From: Temnopleurus reevesii
Lineage: Eukaryota > Echinodermata > Echinoidea > Temnopleuroida > Temnopleuridae
DNA length: 64,000 bases
NCBI GenBank assembly: GCA_036244855.1
Contig: BQKZ01000586.1
Coordinates: forward strand, 82,408-146,407
Direction of reading: 5' to 3'
Positions 13,139 through 27,000 of the stretch are shown piece by piece. Within the stretch, counting starts at the first letter, position 1; the number at the start of each line of letters is the position of its first letter. Below the pieces are notes generated by a model. It ran no database searches. It had not been told where the DNA came from and saw only the letters and a program-made list of their open reading frames with translations. The translations under genes and the position numbers were made by a program.

Positions 13139-16100
13139 TGACATAAACCCATCCCCCACAATGACACTCATCTCCATTCATCCATACCTCCTACTCCTTC
13201 CAAGTAAACACAAAGAAACAAAAAGAGGTTTTCTTGGGGATAATCTTGGTCTAAGACTTCCTTCCATGGAAGAAAACAACTCTCTATTGTCATGGGTTGT
13301 GATGAATAGTGAAACCCAATGAGCCAGTCAGTGTTGAATGAGATTGGAGAGGGGGAAGACGTAACTCAAGCTTTGCTCCGTAGAGAGTTGACAAACTTTG
13401 ACAACAACTCGGAAATATATTGCCTGTAGCGTTACATACAAGGAACATCATCAAGGCACATTATAGTTTCGTACAAGGAATATAAGTCCAAGGAAGAATA
13501 ATACTTTTTACATTACGGAATATCTAACAAGCAGTGAAAAGGTATGTAATTTCTTTCTTGCATACATTTAGGTGTAGTGAAAGCAATTTTAGGAGATATT
13601 ATTATATTTTCAAACATTCAAAGCATGCTCAATTGCTTTTCAAACACATTAACATTTTGAGATGGCCAATTACACTAAATGCTGAAAGAATTACACCTAC
13701 AAATGAATATTTCCACTATGGGAGATGGAATTATTAGAACCAAATGTTCCAGAACTAGATCTTTCTTTACAGGGAGGGGAAGGTGCGGGCTGGGAAGGGG
13801 CTATCTCGTGACGCAAACATCGCAGTGTGGTACTCGTCAACGCTTTCCTCGGGCCGAGTAAATTGATAGGAATCGAGAGAGTGGTGCAATCAGTGTTTAG
13901 GTTTCGGAAGGCGCAGGCTAAATGTGGCATACCGTTTTGGCCCGTTGGATCAGGACTGTTTCCTCTGCCTTCCACATTCGTTTAGACGTATGGTAATGGA
14001 CAGGGTAACATTAACACTCAATGAAAATGTGACATGATGGTTGAATCCCCCATGTCATGTTTCCCATTGGGTGAACAAATATATTGTATACTTCTATTTT
14101 GAGAATTTGTGAACATTATGAAAGTGTAAAACTTGAATGAATTTCAAATGATGTACATGAAGGGGAGAATCGTAATGCAACACTTTTTTTCACTAAAACA
14201 CTTTCCCACTCATTATAAGAAATGAACGTTAAGTCTCCTGCGTTTTGATTCACAATTATTTTTGCTCAGTTTTTGAGTCCTTATATATTTCAGGATGTTG
14301 GTCGTCAGGGAAAGTGGTGATGATTGAAGGAGGATGAAGTTCAGGATTTGAGTGGGCAGTTGAAACCTAGCAGTTATTTTTGTCTCTTCGGAAATAAAAC
14401 TTATACATATATATATATATAAACCTTTTCTAATCCCTCTGAAATCCCAGTGCTATTGCCACTTTGGCTTACTCCTTGTAAAGAGGCAGATTTGCATCTA
14501 TTTTAACAAATCACGGAGAACTCATGTGCATTTCTCATACGCAGTTCTTGAGAAAGGGATTAGTAGAAAGTGCTGAGTTAATGTTCAAGGCTCCCCGGTT
14601 CTAAGTCATACATGACATCGGCATCTAATATCAAAATTCATGAGGCATATGTAATGCTAAAAAAAGATACGATTGTACTTTGTATGGCCGCCACACGGCT
14701 GTGTCATTACCTCGTTCGTATCTGACTCTGTGAATGAAGAATGTACTATTTGCCGTGGGTGATTGTGATTATTAGCTTGGGAATCCTTCGGAGTCTCCTC
14801 GGAGTTTGACGTTTTTAATCCGTAGACTTTTGTGCAATTCTATTTTCATGGTTTGCTAATGACTAATTGGCAAAATTTGTGAGCTCCTACAGGGTGTATT
14901 GAATCCGGTAATGTTCATGATAGAATGAATCACCAGGAATAACAAAACTACCCTTGGATCGGATGCGTAGATGTATTAAAAACACCACATTCTACTTTTG
15001 ATAATTAACAAATTATGAAAAGAGCGATAAGAGCTTTTACTGCAGTAATTTTTTTCATTTAAAATTGAATGTCATAGAATGATTTGAGAAGTATTTATTA
15101 ATACTGTTGATACTGAATGGAAGAATTAACATGCCTCATTCTAGCTATATATAGTTTCCTTTTAGTTGCTCTCATTGGTCTTCAAGTTTCTTTCACAAAT
15201 GCCCCACACAGTATGCACTGGGGAAGAAGTAGATAACTTTATTAAATATAATGAAAGTTGTCTCACACTTTTGGAGTGAAGGTCATATATGAAGTGGGGA
15301 TGTGACAGTTGCTGAGGTATGCTGATGTGTCTAATCCGTGGATAAAGATGGATCTTACTAATCTCCAACAGCCATCTTTCCACTACCTTTCCAGCAGGTA
15401 TAATTAGATGGTAGAGGTATATGTTGACATTACACCGATTCCTAGCAACGTTACGGGGAAAGGATGCACTTTAAGGAGGCTGAGATAGATGCAGGCTTTT
15501 CCTCAAGTTCAGTCTAAATGAAATATAGATTTCAACATTAATACTGAGAAAAACTTTCAGAATTTGTCTCTGTTTTTGAATATTTTTTTAACATCATACT
15601 GAGATTGAAAAAGTTAATAATATTATTCTGTTGGCCCACTTTTGTCCCTACAAGTTTGAAACATGACAGAATTGGCAAGTTTTTTATTGCTTTTATTTTC
15701 AAATTAATTCCGCCAGTGTGCAAATATGTTTTTGTGGAATACCAGAAATATTCACATTCTCAAAACAACATCCTGTTTAAATGGTGGTAGAGTTAGCAAA
15801 TTTAAGCATTTTCTATTAGAATAAAGAAATAAATCGGTATTAAGAAAATCATGAAGTATACTAATGTTGAATTATGGGACTGTGTGAGAGTTTGGGAATA
15901 ACAACATTGTGACAGAGTCACGATGTACTTTTATTCCAATCTATCATGTTAATGTTATTCATGTATTTTGCCATGTGTTTGTGTCAGCTGCACTGATCCT
16001 ACCTGATGGGAAGGTATGAGATGGAGGGAGACAGAAAAAGGTCTCAGAAATGATGCGGAGAAATGCCAGATAACATTCAAGAATTGAGGAGCATTTTCAT

Positions 16101-19100
16101 TTTGTGCATTATTAGTGTAATACTTGATATTTCTTTGATTGGTGCAAAGGGAGATGAGGGTAATGGTGATGATACCCTTTAGTTTTGCACAATCTTGGTG
16201 CAGGTTTTCATTATGCAGAGGGGTGTTCCAAAACATTCAGTCTGCTTTTTCATTAAATGAAGTGGGATACTTCATTTTTCTTGGGTGAAAGTTGGATGAG
16301 GTGCGAAGTGTTTTTCCCCAAGAAGCTGCCCCTTCCTATTTGTATGTAATGAAATTCACCTGTCTCACTAGACAAGACATAAGTATTGACACCCTCAAAG
16401 CTCCTCTCCTTATATACCACGTCCTCTCACTTTCATTTGAATGGACTTATGGTTACGATACTTCACTTGTCTCGGCCGTGAAGACGCAAGTATTGGTCCC
16501 CTTTAAGCCGCTCTCTTTGCCCTCCATCTCATCTGCGGATCTAATCATCCGCTCTGACGCTCGCTCAGAGGCAAAGAAAGATCTACAAATATGAGGCAGC
16601 ATAGCTCAAGGGCCGCATCCCGGCTCAAGTACGCTTCGTCTTCATCTTATCATCCCGTACCGACTTTCGGTTTACGAGGGAGAGATGGTGGGTGCTTACG
16701 ATGATGTGGGAGATGCGAGTTAGACATCTCCAAAGCCTCGTAATTCCTCTTGTTCTATGTGGCTGAGATTTGTTGTTAAATGGAAGGGAATCATCGTGTT
16801 TGCTAAAGTCTAATACTCCTTTTGATGCAAATTGCAAAGTGGAAAATTTCATCCCGTTTTGTTCTAAATTGATGGTAACGACAAAAGCAATATTGTGGTT
16901 TCAATAAGCAAGAATGAAAAATATAGATTACAAAATCAATAATACTGTAAAGTCCATGTAGGCTTGCCGCTCTGGATATTAAGGTGAATACAGTAATTTG
17001 CTTTGCAAAGTAGATATTGTCATTTGGGAGATTTTATGCTCCAAATTGGCACGCACAATCCGCCGCCCTCTTTAGCTGCTAATTTAAAGAGGAGGGGATA
17101 TTGTATCTCCCAAGCTCATCTACCCTTTGGTATCCTCTCTGAGTCAGCCAAGATGCCATCCGGTGGTCACTTGATACGAGTGATAACTCCGCGGTGGAGA
17201 TGAGTTATTGTCCGTGTAATGGATGCCCCGGGGGTTTGAACAAATAATTTTTTTTTTTATGTTTGTCTCGCTAGAAAAAGTCAATATCATCTGATAAAAA
17301 TGTTCTAGCAGGCAAATTTTAAGTTAGATATCGAATGTCTCCCAGAGTAATGAATGAAGATGTTATTTGTCAAGAATGTCTCAATTTGTACCAGTGCAAA
17401 TATTGTGGAACATTAGTTAGTCTTGAAATCCGAATTCCTAATTTTTAAACCTAATTTGTAGCTTCGTCCCATTGCCATCTTCAATTTCTAATTTGCATTT
17501 GGGATTTGGTGAGTGAGAGAACATTGGAAGGATATACCGGGGGGAGGGGGGGGGCAGACATAGATATAGAAAGAGAGATTGAAAGATAAATAGCTAGTAA
17601 GGTAGATAATGTGATGGAGAAAGAAAGAGAAAGGGTAAGGGGAGCATTAATGATGAACGATTATGTAATTCATTGACTGGCTTTTCTACTACAGACTATC
17701 CATCAGCTGCCACACCCCATAATTGAATATTCCAATCAACCTGATTCCAATTAAAAATCAATGGTAGTACCAAAGTACAGTATTCAAACCCACTATTACT
17801 CATTAACATACAAGTGTACATGTATCATGACTCCCAGGCTAATTAATACTAAACCCCCATAAATCCCTAGTGCCTTCATATGCAAATGAGCCAATGTACA
17901 ACAAGGTGATCAGGGGGTGAGGTGGGGGTAATAAATGAGTCTGTGGATTAGACATGATAGCTTGGAGGGGATTAATGAGTCTAGTCACAATGCAAGGCAG
18001 GGGCCCTGTACTGATTTATGTACCTCATTGCGTCAGTCACACTGTGTGACCAATTCAGGGCTGGTTAATTCTTGATCAATGTATGTAATAGGATTGTCTA
18101 TTGCAGTCTGCTGTCAAGGGTATTGATGTGACTTTTTGAATGATGCACATGCATACTTGACCCTGACAGAAGGAGGGGGAGGGGGGTCAGGGGATTTATG
18201 GAGACACCCACTATTCTCAACATAGACAGTTGTCATTAACAGCTTTCTAGGAAGAAAAGTCCAATTCTTATGGCAGATTTTTCTTTGTGATGTAACATTT
18301 TGTCCATTTACAGCTCCAGTAGTCCTTGAATATTTGGAAAGCGATGGATAATGTTTATATAGATATCTTTTTTACAAACAGGTAGCCTAACCTTATGACT
18401 TATAACACAGTTTATTTTCTATGTAGGAAAAAGGGCAATTAATTGTGTGTCAATGCAATGATATACCACCCTTCTGTCTGACGAGAATATTTGTCACATT
18501 AGAATAATGAAACATAAATCCCTAATTATCAAGAGGATATAAAAGGTATTGATTAGGCTTTTATACTGTACAAAGGCTAATCAAGCCTATAAATCCTATC
18601 CCATGAATAAACACTGAGTAACATTCACATATTACAAGGATATCATAATCCTGATATCAATAGTAATAACTTAGCTTACATGGTAGGTCTAATAGTAAAG
18701 GATAATCCAATCCCAAAATTAAACACTGAGAGGCATTTATTCTAAACCCTTCAAAAAGATACCATTATCCTCTTTCAGAAAGGTACAATGGTGATTATGG
18801 TTCTTCTTGGAAGTGATGGTCAAGTACAAAATACCAACTAATATCCATCTGAATTAAAAACAATGATAGGTAATTTCCATGTTTGATCTCGATTTATAAA
18901 GCTCTATTACAATAATACTCTATGCCCTCTATACTAGAAGATGACTATAAATGTCCCCACTGACTCACTTTTCTAGGTAGAGGCAAGTAGTCAAGTATAC
19001 TCCCCTTTCTTCTAAATCAAACATTTGGGTTCGGAAATAAACACTAGGTTGTATCCCAGCGTTACTAGGTAGTTGTCTCCAAGTTTCAAGTGTCCAGTCT

Positions 19101-20843
19101 CTGATTGTCTACCAGTTTTGTTTGTTCGGATCTACAACAAATCTCTCTCTGTTTTACTGGGACTTTATTTGATCTGCACAATTGTATTTAAGTGAGTTTC
19201 AATTTTAAAAGTATCATGAAGAGAAGTATTTATGCATGAGTGTATTCTGACATCAATGGCCCTTGTTTCTTGTTTTGTTATCTGTTCAGTAAATAACAGT
19301 AAGATTTCAATACACTGCTGTTGTTCTTAGTCATGACGTTTTCATATGACGTCTTTAATTGTTAAAAGAGAAAGATCAACTCATGAATATTGATCATTGC
19401 TTGGTTTAGATTTTTATGATGATGTATGAATAAGCGAGATAATAAAGTTAGAAAGAAAACTTTAAACAGTTTCCGGTATATTTATGCCTAAAGTTTCAAA
19501 CATCATATGTTTAGAACTTGATTGATAGATCCATTAGAAATTGCATGCAGTTTGAACATAAAATAATAAACACTCATAGATGTGACTCCTTCTGCCAATT
19601 ATGATTTGTTTTGTCAGAAAGACGGATGTTTATCAATGTATGATTACATTTTTGAAGTGTATTTTCTTTCCTTGTTTGTTAAAGTTACAAAAGAAGAGGA
19701 AACATTATTTGTGGTTTAAAGATCATTTCAAACATCAAGTTTACATATCTTTCAATCATACTTTTCACTCCACACCCCATACATGTACTCCCAAATCATG
19801 CTCCGTTTTATGCACACTAACTTAGAATTACTTCAATTTTGAGACTTTGGTTTACATTTTCAAGTGTATCAGAATTTATCTTATCCTGACCCATTTGACC
19901 TGGCAAACAGAACTCTTGGTGAAATTTGAAAACAGCTACTTGGGTCCAGTTCCCCAAGCAAACTCGATATTAGAAAAATCTGAAGTCACATCCATCATGG
20001 CAATGATTAAATCTCTACGTCTGTTTGATTTGGGGTATTCAGTCTTTCTACGGGTACCCAGAAACGGGCAAAAAGACCTCGTTTGATTGAGAACTGGGAA
20101 AACAGATTAACCACTACCAAAAGCCTTCAATCAATATTAGGTTTATAAAATGGGAACAAACAGCCATCAAACTGATATGACTGTGTTCTGAATAGATGAT
20201 GCCCTCAACAACAATGCCTAGTTCTTTATCAAGGAGATTTTTAAAAACACTTCTGGAGACACCTCAAGTTTGGGTTTTGTATTGATGAGCAGGGGGAGGG
20301 GCTCGTTAGACAATGAATTATCTCTGTCTGCTTAGGGTTGTAAATCCAGAGAGATACAAAACATAGATTGTTAGTTAGGCCATAATGATTATGGAAGGGT
20401 CCTTTATTCTTTGTTCGGCCACTGTTGATCCACTCTGATCCATGTTCATTAATGTTAAGGTCCTTCTCGGAGGGGGGATCAGGAGCTTGGTTCAAGGGGA
20501 GTTCATGTCTGTCAGACAGCTTGGAGAAATTAGCCTCTTCTACAATCTGCCCCTGTTTCAAATTAGCCCAGAAAACGACAAGATTTCTCCTCACCATCTT
20601 GTGAAAGGGCTGTCTCTTCAGAAGTTATGACAGTTTGATGAATGAAGTCGATGTAGTTCCATCTTTATCTGATCTTGTACAGTATGTGTCAGCTCTCAGA
20701 TATACATTTGTATATTTGTTTTGAAATGGTGTTGCTTATATGTCTTTCAATTTGTGTTATCTTTGAACAGTATATTTGATTGTTGTTATAGATTCAATGT
20801 AAAACTTAATATCCATGTCTTTGTGTTACTTTTCATTTACCAG
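13139..20843. other. Noncoding upstream region, no gene seen
   Basis: Mostly unique AT-rich DNA with CpG-richer, higher-complexity patches near 13750-13990 and 16480-17230. Those patches could hold a 5'-UTR exon, promoter or enhancer of the semaphorin, but no core promoter motif or defined exon can be supported. The 100-codon frame at 16292-16594 is not recognisable. Confidence 0.55.
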
Positions 20844-20927
20844 GACACAAGTGAATGAGCAGGCGACTTGTACAAGAGTGAAGTTAGCGGATAATTTTCT
20901 CCACCATCTGATACCAAAGAACTCAAG
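20844..20927 (+). other. 5'-UTR part of the first coding exon
   Basis: A good splice acceptor (pyrimidine run ending in ttaccag) sits immediately before 20844, so at least one noncoding 5' exon probably lies upstream. The segment carries an in-frame TAA at 20892-20894, so the reading frame cannot extend further upstream, which supports the ATG at 20928. I could not place the promoter or the first untranslated exon. Confidence 0.6.
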
Positions 20928-21063
20928 ATGCTGCTACCTTCTTGTGTAAGATGCTGGCTAACTTCAGCTTCCATCTGTATTCTACATGTATTGTCCATCG
21001 CACAAGCATCTAGCATGTGGAAAGATGCGGAACCTAATCTTATATCACAAGACAGCTATTTTG
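20928..21063 (+). CDS. Semaphorin exon 1: signal peptide and mature N-terminus
   Basis: This exon encodes residues 1-45. The start MLLPSCVRCW is followed by a hydrophobic core ending in the signal-peptidase-like site AQA (residues 25-27), so the protein enters the secretory pathway. The mature start WKDAEPNLISQDSYF resembles the short lead-in before the sema propeller. The ATG has A at -3 and an in-frame stop 36 bases upstream. The donor is g|gtaagt and leaves phase 1; the first base of an Asp codon is completed by exon 2, more than 18 kb downstream. Confidence 0.9.
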
Positions 21064-24000
21064 GTAAGTTAATATTGCTCTAGATAACAAAATTCTCTGT
21101 TAATTGTATTTTCCCATTATTTTCCTTCTTGTACATTTCTGTCTCTTTTGAACTCATCCCCTATTTCCATCTATTTCCTGAAACATGTCTTCTTATTTCT
21201 TTCATTTTTTATTTTCTCCTCTTTATCTTGTAAAATAGGTTGTATAAGAAGCATCATACAATGTACATTGTGTCTTAACAGTTGAAGGAAAGGCTAAAAA
21301 GTTTGTAATGTCCATAAAGTGCCATTAAGAAAGATTAAAAACCTCTTTTTAGATTCGCTTATCGGAGATTAGCTATAGCATTCCAATTAAACTGACATAA
21401 AACTATCAAATCTTGCGATAGCAGATTATTTCCCAGTCCTATCGTTTTGGGTCGTTTAAAGTGCTTTATTTTATAGAAATGAAAAGTGATTTTACATGGT
21501 CACAAGGCTTGCAATCGTTATTGTCTAGATGCGTTGCCTGAAGGAAATAAAGTAAGCTGCTAATATGAGATTTGGTTAATACCAGTTCCCATTCACGGCA
21601 GCCTATTGAGGGTTCACGGAGAAGAAAAGACGAGAGAGGGAAGGGATAAAGGTTTTCTCCCTCTTCCCGTTGGAAAGCAATATCCTCTTACTATTGACAC
21701 AGCAGCGAAACATGTGATATAGAATGATTGCTGAGAGAGAACTAGCTGTAGAGCAAACATGCACCTGTTTTCTGTTGGTATCGCAAGTTACCTGCGCGTC
21801 CCTGTATAGTTATTTTGGTGCGATTCCCTCATGCAAGATCCCACGTTTGCCACAGAGTGGCAGATTGCGATACATGTTTAGAATATGATGACAAGGTAAC
21901 AAGATGCACATGTTGAGCAAGTAATGCCTGATCAAATTAAGACAGAGAAAGATGATACAAGAAATGATACAAAAATTAAATTTAGAAAGGGGGAAAAACT
22001 GGGCATTAGGATCCATCTACATTGCATTCAACTTGAAACTTTCTGTTAATGAATTATGCATTTATGAAACAGCATCCCGGAAGCATGCCAACAATGATTT
22101 ATGATTTGAAATTAAACTTCTCAATTCTAATGAGAATTGTCATAAATCATATCTCTGCATGGCTGCCAATGCCAAAATGTAGCCCCAAACTCTTCCGTTA
22201 CTGATTAACAAAGTTAGTTTTAATTCTCCATGACGATGTGTAGTCCATTCGGATGTGGAGAGTGGAGACCTCCAAAATTTGGGGGATAAAATTCCCCCAG
22301 CGAGCCTCTTTGGTCTGAGCCAAATTGACACCATGCGGGGAAGGGGAAACTCTCTATTTGGTTGTGCACAGGTCAGCCAAAAAGTACTGTGAGCTTTCAG
22401 ACAATGACAAAGATGAGAAAATGCTATCAGGTTTGATTGTCTCCCATCTCGTGAACAGGAAATGTGAGATAATAAAAAGATTGACAAGATAGCTCCATCA
22501 ATGCAAGTCGGTAGAATGCAAGTCGCTCTGAACATATCTCAACATCATGAACTTTATGATCGAAGTTCATCTTTCGAGCCACTTACACTCATACTTGAGA
22601 GCATGAACCTGTTCTTTCGCTTCTCTCATGAAGCGTTGTTTGCATTGGTTGAGTCAGGGATCCTTAGAAGGATCCCTGGTTGAGTATTGAGAGAAGGTGA
22701 TCACACACCTCATTAGGTCTCCACAATATTAAGTCTTTGCATTGATGAACTTGGCCATTCATGGGAACTGCATTTATGACCTCTCCTTGCTGAAGACGCT
22801 TGTGAGAATTGAACTTGCTAGGTGATTTAGTTATCTGTGGTCAGGGGTTTTGTATGACCGACACCCAAAGTTTGACCACAAGTCAATTAGGACCTAGTTT
22901 TTAATTTTTATTTTGGAAGATCTTGATGACCGATAATGATAACCCAATCACTGCCATGTTTGGTGCGAATCTCATCACTTTGTAAAGAAAAGACAAAAAG
23001 GGATGCACAATAGATGGCATGGATGGGAGCGTAATTTGAGAAATCAATATTGTAAAATGCAGTGATGTGAAAAATGTGGGATGAAAATGGTGTGAAAATG
23101 AGAAAAATCAAGAAAATCTATTAAATCTGTGCAGATAATCATTAGAATCTGTCCCAGTTGTACAACAAAAGGTGATAGAAATAATTGTTTGATAGGAGGC
23201 ACTTGAGTGGTTTCATATCACAATCAAATTTTGATTTGTATAGGGTATTGTGTCTGCTTCTATCAGATTGGAAGATAAGGAAGATTTCTATAGGAGTCTA
23301 TTGATATTGCCGCGAATTAATCATTTAACTCCATTTTGCCGCTGGCACATTTGCTCTGCATCCTTTCATACTGGCGCATGTGTGATTTGGCTCACACCAC
23401 CTCTTTGCTTTTCTTTTACAATCAGATTGCTTCGCTTGACAGATTTGAAACCAAGTTCAAAAGAAGAAAAACTTCATAATTTGCTTTTTAGTATACATGA
23501 ATTGTTCCCTTCTGGGCACATACAATCAGGAAAAACCGAAAGTTTCCAAATGAGCAGCCTTCCAAATCGTGATTCATGTAGCAAATTAGTTCTTTCATTT
23601 TCACCCAATTTGTGGTTCAATAAGTTTAACTTGTCAAAAGTGCCTGCAACTTCAATTTTCATTTCATGTTAAATCCACACAAAAAATAATTTATTTACTC
23701 TCTTCTCCAAGCAAGATAGCTATTACTTAAATGATTGGATATAGAATAATGTGTTTTCTAAAATTCACCTATTTTGCCATCCAAACAGCAGCTTTATCTA
23801 ATAAAAAGAAACTAATTGGTTATTTTGATGATCTAGGTCCGCTGGAGGCACAGTAATGATGGCCTGAGTCTCAGCTATTGAGTCCACTAATGGCACACTG
23901 GAAGCTACCAAACCCCATTCAATACAAATGCAAACCCTCATCTCAACAAAAACAGGGCATCCATTCTATCTCTTTTCTTCCAATTACCCATTTTGAAAAT

Positions 24001-27000
24001 ATGCCTCTCGGGACCGATGAGGCATCTTTAAAAGACCTGTTATGGACCATTACCTGAATGAAGAGAATCATTTTGGTTTCCATTCATAGTCCATGGAAAT
24101 AAGATAACTCAGTTCAAGAATAAAAGAGAGAATATAAAAAAAGAAGAATTATCTGTTTACTTAGCTGATTGAGTTTACCCCTACCAATATTGAACAATTT
24201 CAATTCAGAGTACTTTGTACCAAGTGTGTGTATGTATGTACATATGTGACTAGCACAGATTCTGTTGGTTCATAAAAGAAGAAGAAGCAGAAGATTCAAT
24301 ATCTTAACAGGACAGAATGATTGGCAGTGAGAAAATAGAATATAGTTCTTCATGGAACAGGTATCACTGAGGAGGAGGTGGATTCAAATACAAATTGTTT
24401 GATTTTAAAAGAAACTGAAAGTAATTGCAGAGATTTTTTCTTGATAGTGCACTGCACAGATAATCAAACAAAGTCTATTAATAACCATTGTATTTTCCCA
24501 ATAAAAAAACATTGACTCAAATGTGTGAGCAATGCTTTGCCATTCTTTTGACAAGTCCTTTTCTCTTACGTCAGAGGAAAATTATCGACTTATTTCATTA
24601 TGGACAGTGCTTTGCTCTTCTTTTAACAACAATTGCGTAGGGAATGAAAATTGGTGGGAAGCATCAGCATGATTATCCATATAGGTGCATGCACTTTTTG
24701 AGTATTCTAACTTCTCATGACGTTAGATCAATCTTTCATCAGCAGATCTTGGTACAAGTGGTTGCCATGGAAACACTTGCATAATATACTAAGCCAAGCA
24801 TGAACTAATGAAATAATACCATACTTCACTCCCTAATGTTTTACACTTTCAAACTTGTCATCTCCCTTCCCTTCCTGTTTTCCTACGTTATATTCCATTT
24901 CCCCTCATCAAATCTACATTATATGCTTTTGGGATTTTCAATGATTTCAGAAAGGATAGAAATTTCAGTCATCAGCATCCCAACTTTTGGATGTGTTTAA
25001 TACCTGTGTGACATTGAATCAGGAAGTAGACCTTCGTTATAGGATGACGAAAATTTAATACTTCATAAATTGAGATTTGTGTTACTATATAACTGGTGTG
25101 AATTACAATCAACTCGAGTTTGAGTATGAATTTCTTTTCACTCATAGTACAAGGTGTACAAGGTTTTTGTCTTGTACAAAGTTTTCCGCAGAAAGAGAGG
25201 GAAAAAGTTATTGAAAGAATAGGTTGTTTTGGTTGACCCTTTATTGGTCTCCGGCGGGACACACCGCGCGCGGATGTAGGCTACCTTCATAGGCAGCGCA
25301 GACGGACGTGATTCTCAAAGAGCTTTATAAAGCTTTTTGGATTCTTTGATCGCCTCCACTCCTTTAAAAAGTATACCCTGTTAATCTTTAAAACCTCCCT
25401 CTTCATTCGCTTCACCTTCTCCTACATTCATCTCACTTTGTACGTTCGCTTCCTTTCAAATTTGCCTCTACATTCGCATCGGTAGAAATTCGTAAAATCC
25501 AGCGAAGAATCCCGTCTGCGCANAAGTCCATTATCTATTTTGCCAATTTTTTTACATGACACATTTGTTTGTTAAAATGAATTATGCTTCTTGCTTATGA
25601 TTTATATGTTATTAAGGGGGGGGGGGGGCAATGATAATGTAGTATTTCAAGTAATAAATTGGTGAATAAATCAGATTGTTGTGACCTGACCTCCAATGAA
25701 AACGAGCTATTGTGCTCAGTACACCTCTGCTTCTCATTTTGATCCCTGCAGTACCATACATAAGGTTTCATGCTGGGTTCTCTGATTCATGATGAGAAAC
25801 GTGGCCCACGTTAGGATCTACACAAGAGAACTCTTTCATTTCTGTCCCGACACATGGCTTACATGTAGAAATGACTAATGCAATGATTGTAGATTGATCT
25901 GTGGTGTCAGGATCATTGGTTTCTTGTAAGATGAAACCCACAGAGTTGATCTTTGTGCTTGGTGTCGTATCTACTCTAAGCTATCTACACCTTGACTTTG
26001 TGATGTGGGTGATGACAAGATATTTCATACATGAATCATTTATGGGTGGTGGAATTCTCATTCTTTTTCATCAAAGTTGAAAGTGGATCTGCAAAGAAGT
26101 CATCATATATTGATTTTAAAGAATTATTCTGAAGTGATCTGTCTTTCCATTTCAGATAGTTTTTCCATTTTCAGTAGCAGAATGATTTAGGCCAAGATAG
26201 GAAGATGATTTCAAAGCGTTTGTGGAACTCGTACTTCAAAAAGGGAACTATTCTTTCAAATTTACAGTCACAAGGTAAATCCCCATACACAAACCATCAT
26301 TTCATGCAAGTAATAGCTATTTGTATGAAGAATGGGGGCTACTATCTGACTGTTAGGAAGCAAAATACTTCAAAGTGTAATTAAGGGAAAGTTCATGCTC
26401 CTAATCTACCAGTTTGTTTTAGAGATCCATTCCATCCAGCTTTCACAGAAAACATCATTAGGTAAACCAATAGGAAGTTTGCTCTTGAAAGAAGTGATGC
26501 TTGAAAGTCAAGAAAGTGTTTAGAAGCAAAATCCCAAAGTGTTATCGAGACCTGTAGCCCCCACTCTAAATTGTTATGAAATCTCACCCCTCCGACCCCT
26601 TTGAAGTGGCCATTGGAGGGATCAAGACAAGAGGACCAAACAATAGGCCTAGTCCTGTCCTAGTGTTTGGTCCTGACAACCACTTGTAAATTGTGACGCT
26701 GAGCTGATAGAAGGCTTGAAGCGGGGGAGAGATAGGCCAAACAAGAGACTATAGACGACAACTTAGAAAAATAGGGAAAACAAATACTGAAATGGGAAGG
26801 AACAAAAGGAGGTGGTGGTGTTGATTGAAGAAGAAATAAAGAGGGAGAAATAGACCAAAGCAGACCTGTGTCTATTTGCTCAATTAGCAAACACTAGGTT
26901 TGAAAACAACTGGTACTGTAACTGAATTAAAAAAGAGGGTCCTTATCTTTAGTATTGTTCCGCATGAATGTGTTTTAATGTATGGTGAACTAACTGTAGT

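Noticed and set aside
22140..22535. 131-codon minus-strand open frame in intron 1
   Set aside because: No recognisable domain, no splice context, and frames of this length are expected by chance in 64 kb.
23250..23672. 140-codon plus-strand open frame, the longest in the window
   Set aside because: It matches no family I know, is unspliced within intron 1, and an overlapping minus-strand frame is also open; most likely chance.
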